This document shows, one piece after another, positions 34,501-42,625 of a stretch of DNA of 64,000 nt; the first letter of the stretch is position 1, and each line of letters starts with the position of its first letter. The notes under the pieces were generated by a model, which was not told where the DNA came from, did no database searches, and saw only the letters and a program-made list of their open reading frames with translations. The translations under genes were made by a program, and so were the position numbers. Source of the stretch: Ahaetulla prasina (taxonomy: Eukaryota > Chordata > Lepidosauria > Squamata > Colubridae); the NCBI RefSeq assembly GCF_028640845.1, contig NC_080544.1, forward strand, positions 58,914,711 through 58,978,710, given 5' to 3'.

Positions 34501-37500
34501 CCTGAACTAACACGTGCTGTTACAAATGTCGTTTGCTCCCTTTGTTTTAATTCATCCTACCAACCCGGAGATCCTGAGTTTGAGTCCATGCTTCAATATA
34601 GCCAAGGCATTGTGGATACTGTGGCTAAGCAGAGCATGGTGGATATCTTCTCATGGCTTCAGGTGAGAGATTTGAAGGAGGTGAGAAACAAAATTCATTT
34701 TTCTCTGAAGCCAAAGTTTCAAAGATAACAACGACAGTTTTGTTACCTGCATCTGACTTCTGAAGGGTGGTAAGTTCAGGAATGTCACATTTATCTGACA
34801 TAAATCAGATAAATAACATAAATGAAAGTTCTCGAATTAATTTTCTTCAGATAATATATGTATATATATAATATAGATGTATATGATTTGCAATTAAGGT
34901 AGAGATTGTGATTATAGCTGTTTCTTTGCCCACCACAGTATTTCCCGAATAAAGATTTGGCTTTGCTGAAGAAATGTATTGAAATGAGGGACAAGCTCTT
35001 ACACCAGAAGTTTGAGAAACATAAAGTAAGTGTCTACACTTATAATTTATAATTTATAGGCTAATCATACTATCCCTTATAATGGTGGATCACAAAAACT
35101 AGATTTTATTAGTAGCATCAAAGTTATCATGTGGCCTCAGCTCTGTTCCCATAAAGATCCCTAGTAACGCCAAAGAGAAATATCAAATACTTTATTTATT
35201 TGAACCATTTATGTTCTACCTTTTTCATTCAATATCAGCTATATATTCTTCATATAATTAAGATCCTGGCTGTTTTGTAAATGTAAACGAATTATGATCA
35301 TGGCATAAATTGACCAATCAGTCTCTTTCTCAATCTCATCTTTTAAGCAATTTTAATATACTATGAGCTTTTTAGCTTTATAAAATGGCAGAGATTGTGG
35401 AAATTAAATCATTTATAGAAATAGTAGGTGGAATTATGCAAATAAGCAGACATAATGCTGGGCTGGATTGAAGTCTCTTTTCTCTCCCTTGAGTAACCAC
35501 ACTGCTCAAGAGTTTCTCTGGGACAGGGGTCTCCAACCTTGGTCCCTTTAAGAGTTGTGGACTTCAACTCCCAGAGTTCCCTCAGCCAGCAAAGCTCTGG
35601 GAGTTGAAGTCCACAAGTCTTAAAGGGACCAAGGTTGGAGACCCCTGCTCCGGGACAAAGAAGGGAAGAAACCAATGCTGGCTGAGGTGGGGACCAGGCA
35701 AGGGAAGCCACTGTTTTGCTCCACAAATCTGCTATGTATGCTGTCTTGAGCTGTTGGAAGAAAAGTGTGATAAAAATTCAACATACAAATACATAGTGGA
35801 AATGCTCTAGTATGGCAGGCAAATCCACTAAGTAACCTTCCTGGTGGTGTCCTTCAATCATTACCACTATCAATTCTCATTTTCTCCTTCCAGGAAGCTT
35901 TCAGCAGTGATTCTGTTAATGATCTAATGGATGCACTTCTGAGGGCCAAATTGAACATGGAGAACAACAATAAACATCTATTTTGTGAACAAGAACTAAC
36001 AGATGACTATCTACTCATGACAGTGGCTGATATCTTTGGAGCTGGTGTGGAGACTACGACAACTGTGTTGAAATGGATTGTGCTCTATCTCCTATATTAC
36101 CCAGAGGTAGCAGCTTCTCCTGTCCTGCCTATGATCTCTGAAAGAATTGTATTGACTATGAGTAATGTAAACAAAGGAAACAGATATCTACACTGAGTTA
36201 CTCAACTGAGATTAATTAAGAAAAACTGATTCTTTCCATCACATTTAGACATTGTCATTAGCAGAGGTCATTAATGGAATTCCTTTACTTTATTTATATT
36301 TTTTAGAGGTGGGCTGCAGCCAGTTTGAACCAGTTCACGTGAACTGGTGTTTTTGCATTATGATTGCTCATAAGTAAGTAGGAACCAATAAAAGAGGAAT
36401 GGAAAATCCTTATCTGTAGATCAGCGTTTTTTAGTCTTGGCAAGTTTAAGATGGGTGAACTTCATGCTGCCTGGGGAATTCTGGGAACTGAAGTCCATGC
36501 ACCTTAAAGTTGCCAAAGTTGAGAAGCATGGGTCTACACTAGAGTTTAGGATTTTCCATTTCTATTTTATTTAGAGTTTGGTGCAATTAAATAAGTTGTG
36601 GTTTTGTTAACAAATAGTGATTAAAGCGATAAGAACCATTACTGAACTTTTTGTGAGAAACTGAAATTAAAAGTTGATCTGGGCTTTGATGATTAAATAA
36701 GGGATTATGGAAATAATGTAGACAAATGTTAACAAAAAGATGATTGGTGCCAGGTCTCTACAGCCTCAGGCAGAGAAGGGCTATTCTGCACCCCTCCCTC
36801 AAATATTCTTTAAAATACAGAGTTTCCCAGCTTTCCTTTAGGAACCTCCAACATGCAAACTGTGGTTACTCATCCTAAAATGAATCCTCTTTACCTGAAG
36901 CTTCAACATTTGCTGTTTGCTGGGGAGGTGTGTAGCTAAAAGTCAGTCTACATTTAGTGTACATCTGACTTTGGGGATATTTCTTCATAACCAAACAAAA
37001 GAGTATTTTCTCTGCAGTTCATACCCCTTGCTCACTGGATCTGGATGTCACAAAGCAAAGCCCACATTTTGTAATTAATCCCTGCACTGGCAGAGTGCTG
37101 CAGGAGGCTGAATGCTGTCACACCCCCTGGCCATGCCCACCCAGCCACACCCACCCAGCCGGTCATTAGGGCAGAGAACTGGTTGGTAAATTATTTGTAG
37201 TCTACCACTGATATTTTTATAGCAAGAGTAATACCACTTATATATTGCCCTATAGTTCTTTACAATACTTTCTGGAAGGTTTACAATGTAGGATCATATT
37301 GCCCCCAACAATCTGGGTCCTTATTTTACTGACCTTGGAAGGATGGAAGGCTGAGTCAATATTGAGTTCTTTCAGGATTGAACTCCAGGCTGTGGACAGA
37401 GTTTGCCTGCAATATGGCATACTAACCACTGCGCCACCAGGGCTCAGTCTTATTTTTATAAAATATTCAATCACACATGCATGTAAGCACTTCACAATTT

Positions 37501-39188
37501 AAATGTAATCATACAATAACTAAAACAGAGTTGATATTAAAACATAGTTAATATTGAACTAAATAATAAAAATAAATTCTTGCAATGATCAAATCTCAGA
37601 ACCTACTTAACCTGCACAATCTCACAGGTGGCATAGAAGAGTTGGAGCACCTTCCTCATGCATTTGAGTTTGTAGGGAAAGGAAATGGGTGTAAGACAAT
37701 CAATAAGGTATGGTGTTCCCCACTATAAAAGATTTTATATAGGGTTAGTAAAACCTTGAAACTGATCCTAAAAATCACAGAAAGCCAATGAAACTCCTGC
37801 AATTCAGGCTGATAAAACAGCAATTTGGGAGACCTAGATCACCTGCTCTGCTACATTTTGCATTGCCTGAAGTTTCTAGATTTATTTCAGGGGAGACACA
37901 TCTAAAGTGAATTAAATAATCCAATGTGGAAATATTGCCTTGAGGTATGATGACCAAGACTGTCTTTGGTCCTGACTAAAAACAATGTTTTAGAATCAAA
38001 TAGTATTTTCTGTTTCCAGAGTTTTATGATATCCATTATCATTAAAAATACTCAACCTGATTTCTTCCCGTTGTTGAACCACTGTCTAGGTCACAAGGCA
38101 ATTCCTCCACAGCTGTCATGAACTAACCTGCTTGTTTCCTTCCTCATTTCTCCAGATACAACAGAAGATCCAAGAGGAACTGGATCAGAAAGTTGGTTTT
38201 AATAGACATCCTGTACTTGCTGATCGACAGCATTTGAATTACCTGGAGGCTACCATTAGTGAAGTTCTGCGTATTCGCCCGGTTGCGCCACTTCTTATCC
38301 CTCATGAGGCAATGGAAGATACAAGGTGAGGAGGATCATTTCCAATAGTGGGAGTTGATGAGGAAGAGGACTTTCACTAAAGAAAATGGTTTTTTTTTCT
38401 GCAGCGTTGGGGAATATCATATCCCCAAGGGAACTGAAGTTGTAATCAACCTGTGGTCCATTCACCATGATGAGAAAGAATGGGATGAGCCAGGGAAATT
38501 TAACCCAGGTGGGTATACCACCATTCTTGTGTGTATAAGGATGAGTAGGACTTGCCATTCTTTTATTGTCATGAAGCGCTGCTTTTTAAACATATAATTT
38601 CTATTACCTTTCTACCCCCTGCCACATTCCTCAAACCAATAGCCTACTAAAGAACTTCTCTTCAGGTTCCTGCTCATCAGAATTTTTTCCTCCAGTATAA
38701 CCCTTCCTTGCTACAATTACAACTACTACAGTATATATACATTTCTTTTCCCTGGACTACCACCATGAGTGATAATGTAATACAGTATTTTGGATACTTA
38801 AGAGAACCCTTGTTCAATTATAAGTTTGGGAATGTCTAGCCAACTACTCCTATTCTTCATTATTGAGTTTGCCATGTTTTCTAGAAAATGTTTGTGCTCT
38901 TGCCTCACAGATCGTTTTCTGGATGAGGATGGGAACCGGATCTACTCTCCCTCACCCAGTTTCCTCCCCTTTGGGGCTGGTATCCGTGTTTGCCTGGGAG
39001 AAACCCTGGCCAAGATGGAGCTGTTTCTCTTTATAGCCTGGATCTTGCAAAAATTTTCACTGAGTGTTCCTGAGGGAGATACACTGCCTGAACCAGAGGG
39101 TAAATTTGGAGTTGTGCTTCAAGTACCAAAATACAGAGTAAAGGCTACTTTGCGAGAACCTTGGAAGGAAAAAGTAATAGAGCAATAA
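26534..39188 (+). CDS. CYP17A1: CYP17A1, steroid 17-alpha-hydroxylase/17,20-lyase (8 exons, complete)
   Basis: Cytochrome P450 of the endoplasmic reticulum that 17-hydroxylates pregnenolone and progesterone and, with cytochrome b5, cleaves the C17-C20 bond to make androgen precursors. Coding exons: 26534-26842, 28750-28888, 34433-34662, 34939-35025, 35894-36106, 38156-38325, 38405-38508, 38911-39188. They sum to 1530 nt, 509 residues, against 508 in human; all introns are GT-AG and exons 2, 3, 4, 6 and 7 have the human lengths. Visible landmarks: N-terminal membrane anchor (about residues 2-19), proline-rich hinge (YPRSLPSLP, 31-39), I-helix AGVETT (305-310), ExxR (E362-R365), and heme loop [10 protein letters not shown] (438-447) with Cys445. 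No frameshift or stop. Two ATGs are adjacent (26534, 26537); the first is used here. Odd: human R358, R449 and N202 correspond to S361, K452 and S206. Orientation relative to BORCS7 and WBP1L matches human, which supports the assignment. Confidence 0.97.
26960..27115 (+). mobile_element. SINE 3' half
   Basis: CTCAGGGTTGTTGTGGGGAA then AAGGAGGAGGAAGAATTATT and TTGCCATCTTGAGTTA, the 3' half of the SINE seen at 60935. It lies in CYP17A1 intron 1. Confidence 0.6.
27690..27960 (-). mobile_element. Diverged SINE or LINE-tail repeat
   Basis: TTTATTTGTTTAATACCCTG and TCATAATGGTGTATAGCAAG resemble the reverse complement of the usual squamate SINE tail. It is old, with poorly defined limits, in CYP17A1 intron 1. 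Confidence 0.4.
28140..28365 (-). mobile_element. tRNA-derived SINE
   Basis: The minus-strand head is TTAGTGGTTAAGACATGAGG and the B-box-like GTGAGTTCTAGTTCCACC. It lies in CYP17A1 intron 1 beside a palindromic C/G run (28113-28139). Confidence 0.6.
28750..28888 (+). CDS. CYP17A1: CYP17A1 exon 2
   Basis: 139 nt, the same length as in human. The acceptor is TTCTAG|GTTACT and the donor ACTA|GTGAGT, leaving phase 1. It encodes residues 104-149 including the WKFQRK region (helix C, heme-propionate contacts). L109 corresponds to human A105, the position linked to 16-alpha-hydroxylation in human; Leu is the usual residue in other species. The frame stays open past the donor to 29085, but that read-through has no P450 similarity. 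Confidence 0.95.
28889..30397. other. CYP17A1 intron 2, unique part
   Basis: No exon or repeat recognised. An open frame continues from exon 2 to 29085 but lacks P450 likeness. Confidence 0.5.
30398..30520 (+). repeat. 5S rRNA-derived SINE or pseudogene
   Basis: GATAAGTAAGGTCAGGCCTA then GTTGTTGCTTGCATGGGAAA and CCACG parallels the 3' half of 5S rRNA (AAGCTAAGCAGGGTCGGGCC, TGGTTAGTACTTGGATGGGA), including the internal promoter region, and ends in an A-rich tail. There are too many changes for a working 5S gene. Confidence 0.5.
30568..30670. mobile_element. hAT family B mini-element (palindromic)
   Basis: 103 bp, CAGTGGTCTCCAACCTTGGC to its inverted partner ending GGAGATCCCTG, with the perfect duplication GTCTGAAA (30560-30567, 30671-30678). 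Nearly the whole element is an inverted repeat around CCCAGAATTCC, so a single strand folds into one hairpin. Confidence 0.87.
30838..31180. mobile_element. Tigger-like non-autonomous element
   Basis: ACAGGTAGTG left end and GTCAAGGACTAACTGT right end, with the shared middle AAAGTCAATGGGGAAGCCAG and CACTTAACAA repeats. It lies in CYP17A1 intron 2. Confidence 0.65.
31450..31531. repeat. Microsatellite (AAT)n
   Basis: About 27 uninterrupted ATA units in CYP17A1 intron 2; probably polymorphic. Confidence 0.95.
31545..31828 (-). repeat. Interspersed repeat split by hAT
   Basis: CTTCTCCCGAAGGACTCAGG then GTGGTTAGCAGCC begins a squamate repeat whose continuation after the 31837-33091 hAT is CTCTAGCAGTGAGGATTTCT (33100 onward). 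The class is uncertain. Confidence 0.45.
31837..33091. mobile_element. Non-autonomous hAT element, family A, 1255 bp
   Basis: Longest family A copy, in CYP17A1 intron 2. It starts CAGGGGTAGGTT and ends AACCCACCACTA, with the 8-bp duplication ATACAGGC at 31829-31836 and 33092-33099. ACCGGTT palindromes sit near both ends. A second start-like end (CAGTGGTGGCATTTACC) near 33003 suggests an internal copy or rearrangement. It splits an older interspersed repeat. Confidence 0.8.
33130..33400 (-). mobile_element. tRNA-derived SINE
   Basis: On the minus strand it begins GGCCGGATAGCTCAGGCTGG, with B box GGTTCAAGCCCGG, then GACTCAGCCTTCCATC and the tail CCACCC/TTTATACC region. It lies in CYP17A1 intron 2. 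Confidence 0.75.
33905..34125 (+). mobile_element. tRNA-derived SINE
   Basis: CACAGTGGCCTTGAGGTGAA and GGTTGAGAATCCTAGG resemble A and B boxes; it ends in a purine-rich AAAAAGAAAAAAAA tract. It lies in CYP17A1 intron 2, 300 bases before exon 3. Confidence 0.55.
34433..34662 (+). CDS. CYP17A1: CYP17A1 exon 3
   Basis: 230 nt, the same length as in human. The acceptor is CTTCCAG|TCTCTC, completing the split Ile codon 150, and the donor CTTCAG|GTGAGA is in phase 0. It carries the [17 protein letters not shown] block (residues 176-192), closely matching human helices E-F. S206 replaces the human N202 that hydrogen-bonds the steroid 3-oxygen. Confidence 0.95.
34939..35025 (+). CDS. CYP17A1: CYP17A1 exon 4
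   Basis: 87 nt, 29 codons in phase 0, flanked by CACAG and GTAAGT. It encodes residues 227-255 (helix G). R243 aligns with human R239, a substrate-contact residue, and is conserved. Confidence 0.94.
35524..35647. mobile_element. hAT family B mini-element (palindromic)
   Basis: 124 bp in CYP17A1 intron 4, CAGGGGTCTCCAACCTTGG to CCAAGGTTGGAGACCCCTG (19-bp perfect ends). The flanks CTCTGGGA and CTCCGGGA are an 8-bp duplication with one mismatch. It is nearly fully palindromic. Confidence 0.87.
35894..36106 (+). CDS. CYP17A1: CYP17A1 exon 5 (I-helix)
   Basis: 213 nt, one codon shorter than human. It encodes residues 256-326 including the oxygen-activating I-helix motif GAGVETTTT (304-312) with Glu308 and Thr309, equivalents of human E305 and T306. 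The donor is CCAGAG|GTAGCA. The codon loss falls in the variable F-G to H region, so no catalytic element is affected. Confidence 0.95.
36304..37210. mobile_element. Non-autonomous hAT element, family A, 907 bp
   Basis: Lies in CYP17A1 intron 5. It starts TAGAGGTGGGCTG and ends CTACCACTG with ATATTTTT duplicated on both sides (36296-36303, 37211-37218). It carries a GAACCAGTTCACGTGAACTGG palindrome near its left end (36336-36356) and a degraded copy of the other hAT family at about 36424-36532. Confidence 0.75.
37236..37445 (-). mobile_element. tRNA-derived SINE
   Basis: On the minus strand: GCCCTGGTGGCGCAGTGGTT (head), GTTCAATCCTGAAAG (B box) and GACTCAGCCTTCCATCCTTC. It lies in CYP17A1 intron 5. 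Confidence 0.75.
38156..38325 (+). CDS. CYP17A1: CYP17A1 exon 6 (K-helix)
   Basis: 170 nt, the same length as in human. It encodes residues 327-382 and two bases of codon 383. It contains the ExxR pair (E362, R365) and [10 protein letters not shown] (367-376). R350 (human R347) is kept, but codon 361 is AGT (Ser) where human has Arg358, a residue needed for efficient 17,20-lyase chemistry. Confidence 0.95.
38405..38508 (+). CDS. CYP17A1: CYP17A1 exon 7
   Basis: 104 nt, the same length as in human, following a 79-nt intron. The acceptor is TCTGCAG and the donor CCCAG|GTGGGT. It encodes the [21 protein letters not shown] region (residues 389-409), the conserved beta-1/K' segment. Confidence 0.95.
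38911..39188 (+). CDS. CYP17A1: CYP17A1 exon 8 (heme loop and stop)
   Basis: 278 nt to the TAA stop. The acceptor is CCTCACAG|ATCG. It encodes DRF (418-420, the PERF-type motif), the heme-thiolate loop [10 protein letters not shown] with Cys445, helix L, and the C-terminus. K452 stands where human has R449. Confidence 0.95.
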
Positions 39189-39340
39189 TACTTTTTGAGT
39201 CTCAAATAATCTAATAGAAGACAAATAATTGTTTTAGTTGAATCTGTAAAGTTAAGATAAGTTTAGATTAAGCGATACAATGATAGGACCCACTAGGTTC
39301 AAAAGAGAAAATACATTAGAACTAGAAACAATTTTTTCCC

Positions 39341-39346
39341 AATAAA
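39341..39346 (+). terminator. Candidate CYP17A1 polyadenylation signal
   Basis: A canonical AATAAA lies 153 bases after the CYP17A1 stop codon and is followed by GT-containing sequence. Another AATAAA-like site lies further on near 39797, so the true 3' end is not settled. Confidence 0.45.
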
Positions 39347-39349
39347 CTG

Positions 39350-40339
39350 GAGGTGTTGCAAGGTAGAATTGGTAGGATGGAATGTTTGCTGGAGTCCTTA
39401 ATTTTCATTATGCTTTAACAGCTATGTGATAATGGGATAATTTTGTTCAATGGAAATCATCACATATACAGCTAACCTGTTATCAATACAGAATCAAAGT
39501 CCCCTAACTGTCCTAATGAAAGAGGGAGTTATAACGTGGGAACGGTTGTTCTCTCAGATATATCAATTAAATTTCTCAGTCAATTGTGGAATGAAAGTCG
39601 AGAACAAAGCAGGTCAGGAAGTGGAATCTACTAGAGTATAGTTCTATGATAATAATGTATATAAAATGCATGCATATTTCAGTAGATGCTTAAAACGTTA
39701 TACCCAATTGTTCACATGTCTGTGTGTGCATTCAGGTATACCTCTTTTTTACATATTCAGACAAAGAGGGTAGATACAGTAGAATATATTTATATTAATA
39801 AAGTTACTCAGCCAAAATGTAATAAGTTACCCATACCTTTAACACATTTCCACTTTGCATACTAGTGTAATTTGTAAAGAATTAAACTGTAGTATTTTTG
39901 AAGCTTGATACTTTTAAAAGATTGGAGTCTTCGACTAGCAAAGCAGCACTTAAATAATATTGAAAAGTGTCTCTTCTTTAAGTCATTCATTGGAAAAACA
40001 CATTTGAAAAAAAACCCCATTAATTAAGAGTCATAGAAGTATTATAATTATGTTTATAAATATGGTTTGGGTATATAGACATTTTGGCTAAATGTGGACT
40101 TATTGTCAGTGAATAGAGAATCTTTTCTATTTCTATCAAAAATATTTAATTTCAAAAAATATTTAATTATGCTATTGGAAGTTGAGTTAGCAAATACTTA
40201 AAATAATTAATGAAGAATTCTGCTATTGTTATAGTGACCTTCAACCATCGATTTTGAAAGTCTATGCAATATATTGTTTATTCTAAATCCTACTAATTTT
40301 ACTTTGTATTGTAACATAACAATATAATTTCACAATCTT
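39350..40339. other. CYP17A1 downstream flank
   Basis: AT-rich, no gene or repeat recognised. Confidence 0.5.
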
Positions 40340-40455
40340 GTTTTTAATTGTGCTTTTAGTCACATTTTATATCATTTTATTATGTTGTTTGTAAACCATC
40401 CAGGATCATTTAGATGAGATGGGTGGTATAGAAATTTAAAAATAGAAAAACAATA
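40340..40455 (+). repeat. Retroposon tail fragment
   Basis: TTGTAAACCATCCAGGATCA then TTTAGATGAGATGGGTGGTA and TAGAAATTTAAAAATAG, the usual 3' end of a squamate SINE/LINE. No more of the element is recognised. Confidence 0.45.
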
Positions 40456-41331
40456 TCTAATGTTCAAAGTAATATCCACACTTGATTTATAAAATACATT
40501 GTTTATTCAGATGAAGATTAATAAAGAGTAAACCCCTTCAAGTTTAATGTGCTTTAATTCACATCTTAGTTTTGTCTATTATTCTTATCAAAGAATATAA
40601 AGAAATGAAAAATTGAAATATGGAACAAAAAATATTATCAAAGGATGTGAATTATTCGCCTTTTTAAAATTACTGAATTTCCACAATTGCATTCAACTGG
40701 TTCTTTTTTTCCCCAATTACAGATATATAAGCTGGTGCTGTAAGTAGCAAACATAAATAAATTCAGAGTTCAGCAAAGTTAATATGGAGCATTTGCCTGT
40801 GTTACAACATAATATAATGTGTGTTAGGCTCAAAGTAAATGCCATGGTGTATTCACTCACATATAGCTTCTACAGCAGCCTCCTGTTGGGTTGGGTTGGG
40901 TTTGCATTTCCCAGAATTCTTATGTGGCACAGACCAGAAACTTATTTGAGTGGCATTAAAGGGAGAGTATTGGTCTATGGACTGCAGTTCTTCCCATTTT
41001 TTAAATTTGCTGATTCTCAGATTACTAGGGATTTTTCATATTACTAATACTCTTGATATTTAACTAAATAATGGAGATTGTGAATACAGTACATTAACTG
41101 AACATGAGCCTAAGCTAGATATCTACACTAGTTTTCTGTATTCTTTCAGTAAAACATCAAATTTTAAATATTGAAACAACTGGCTTTAATTTAACAATCT
41201 TTGACTTCTCCAAAATTATTCCCAGTTAATTTTCAATACATTCACAACATTGATAACATTTCACATATTTGTTAAAAGTATATTCCTCCATTACTCCAGA
41301 AGGTTGCACTCTTTTCCACATTCTCCACAAC

Positions 41332-41682
41332 TAGTGGTGAAATCCTACCAGTTCGTACTGGTTCGGGTGAACCAGTAGTGATAAAAGCTACTGGTTCAGC
41401 AAACCGGTAGTAAAAAAAAGCTACTGGCTGGTCTCAACCGGTATTTCCAAAGATCAGCTGTGCTGCACAATTTATATTATATTTATATTATATTTCTAGC
41501 GAATCTAAATAGCGTGGCACAGTTCCCCCCCTTGCTGTTCTACTTACCTTGTTAAGTGTCCTTTTTCCATGCGAAGTGCACCTTTGGTGCACACTGCGCA
41601 TGCACGCAAAGCGCATGTTTCGCACGCACCGCACATGTGCGGGCAGCGAACTGGTGGCTAACAGCGGGAAATTTCACCACTG
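41332..41682. mobile_element. Non-autonomous hAT element, family A, 351 bp
   Basis: Starts TAGTGGTGAAATCC and ends ATTTCACCACTG. The flanks TCCACAAC (41324-41331) and CCCACAAC (41683-41690) form an 8-bp target duplication with one mismatch. Inside are inverted ACCAGTAGT/ACCGGTAGT units and a GCGCATGCACGC stretch. Confidence 0.85.
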
Positions 41683-41690
41683 CCCACAAC

Positions 41691-42439
41691 TACCTTGTAA
41701 CAAGCTGAGCTGACACTTAAAAGAATGGGCCGAAGTCACACAGTGAGCATGCAGTGAGCTTCCATTATGGAAAGTGGATGTGAACACATGCAACCGTGAC
41801 ACCAAACGATATTTCAGTGCGATTGCCAAATGTTGGGAGGAGAAGCCACATTCTGTCACACGTAGTGAACCATGCTAGATTATGGATTAACAAGGATTAC
41901 GCTGTCTCCCTCAACAACTGTTTATCATATTAAACTCTTTCACAAATCCTCATACATTATTACTTTGGAACTCACTAGAGGGTGCCAGACGCATTACTAT
42001 TTACAACCGAGTCTTATCCATATGAAATACAAATTAGACTACTGCTAGGATTGCTGTATGCATGCAATGATACAGATTCTCAGAATTGCATTATTTTTTT
42101 CTCTCTGCCTGTTGTGTAAAATAAAACAAGCAAGACCTTTGCTAGAGCAGCTCCTCAACTGCAACTGACAGAATTGTCCATGCCCTAATTTTATAGACAA
42201 GTCCTCTGAGACTGGAAAAAAATTTTTCCTCCCCAGCCTGTGTTAATGTAGTAAGCAAACACACAGCATTGTGTGCAGTGGAATATCTAGAATCATGCTA
42301 CTATCTGTCTTGACAGTCTTAGCCCCTTGTGTGCTTTAATAAAATGTGGATAGAATCAGAGTCAAATGCTCATCCCTTTTCTTAACTTTTATATGGAGAA
42401 GATGATACATAATAAAATAAAATGTCTATGGAGATTCTC
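41691..42439. other. Unassigned intergenic DNA
   Basis: No feature recognised between the hAT and the Penelope-like palindrome. Confidence 0.5.
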
Positions 42440-42625
42440 AGTCATCCAGGTCATGTTTGTCACAAAGATGCTTTTTCAAGAGGCAACTGGACTTTCTGCT
42501 TTTTCTTTGAAGTCATTTTGCTTCTCAGCCAAGACCTGAAGAAGCTTCTTGGATGAGAAGCGAAAAGTCTTCAAAGAAAAAGCAGAAAGTCCAGTTGCCT
42601 CTTGAAAAAGCACCTTTGGGGTAAG
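42440..42625. repeat. Penelope-like inverted palindrome
   Basis: Two inverted arms (about 42463-42533 and 42556-42620) share CTTCAAAGAAAAAGCAGAAA, GTCCAGTTGCCTCTTG and AAAAAGCA almost perfectly around a loop near 42540. The right arm opens with GGATGAGAAGCGAAAAGTC, reminiscent of the terminal repeats of Penelope-like retroelements. Family assignment is tentative. Confidence 0.5.
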
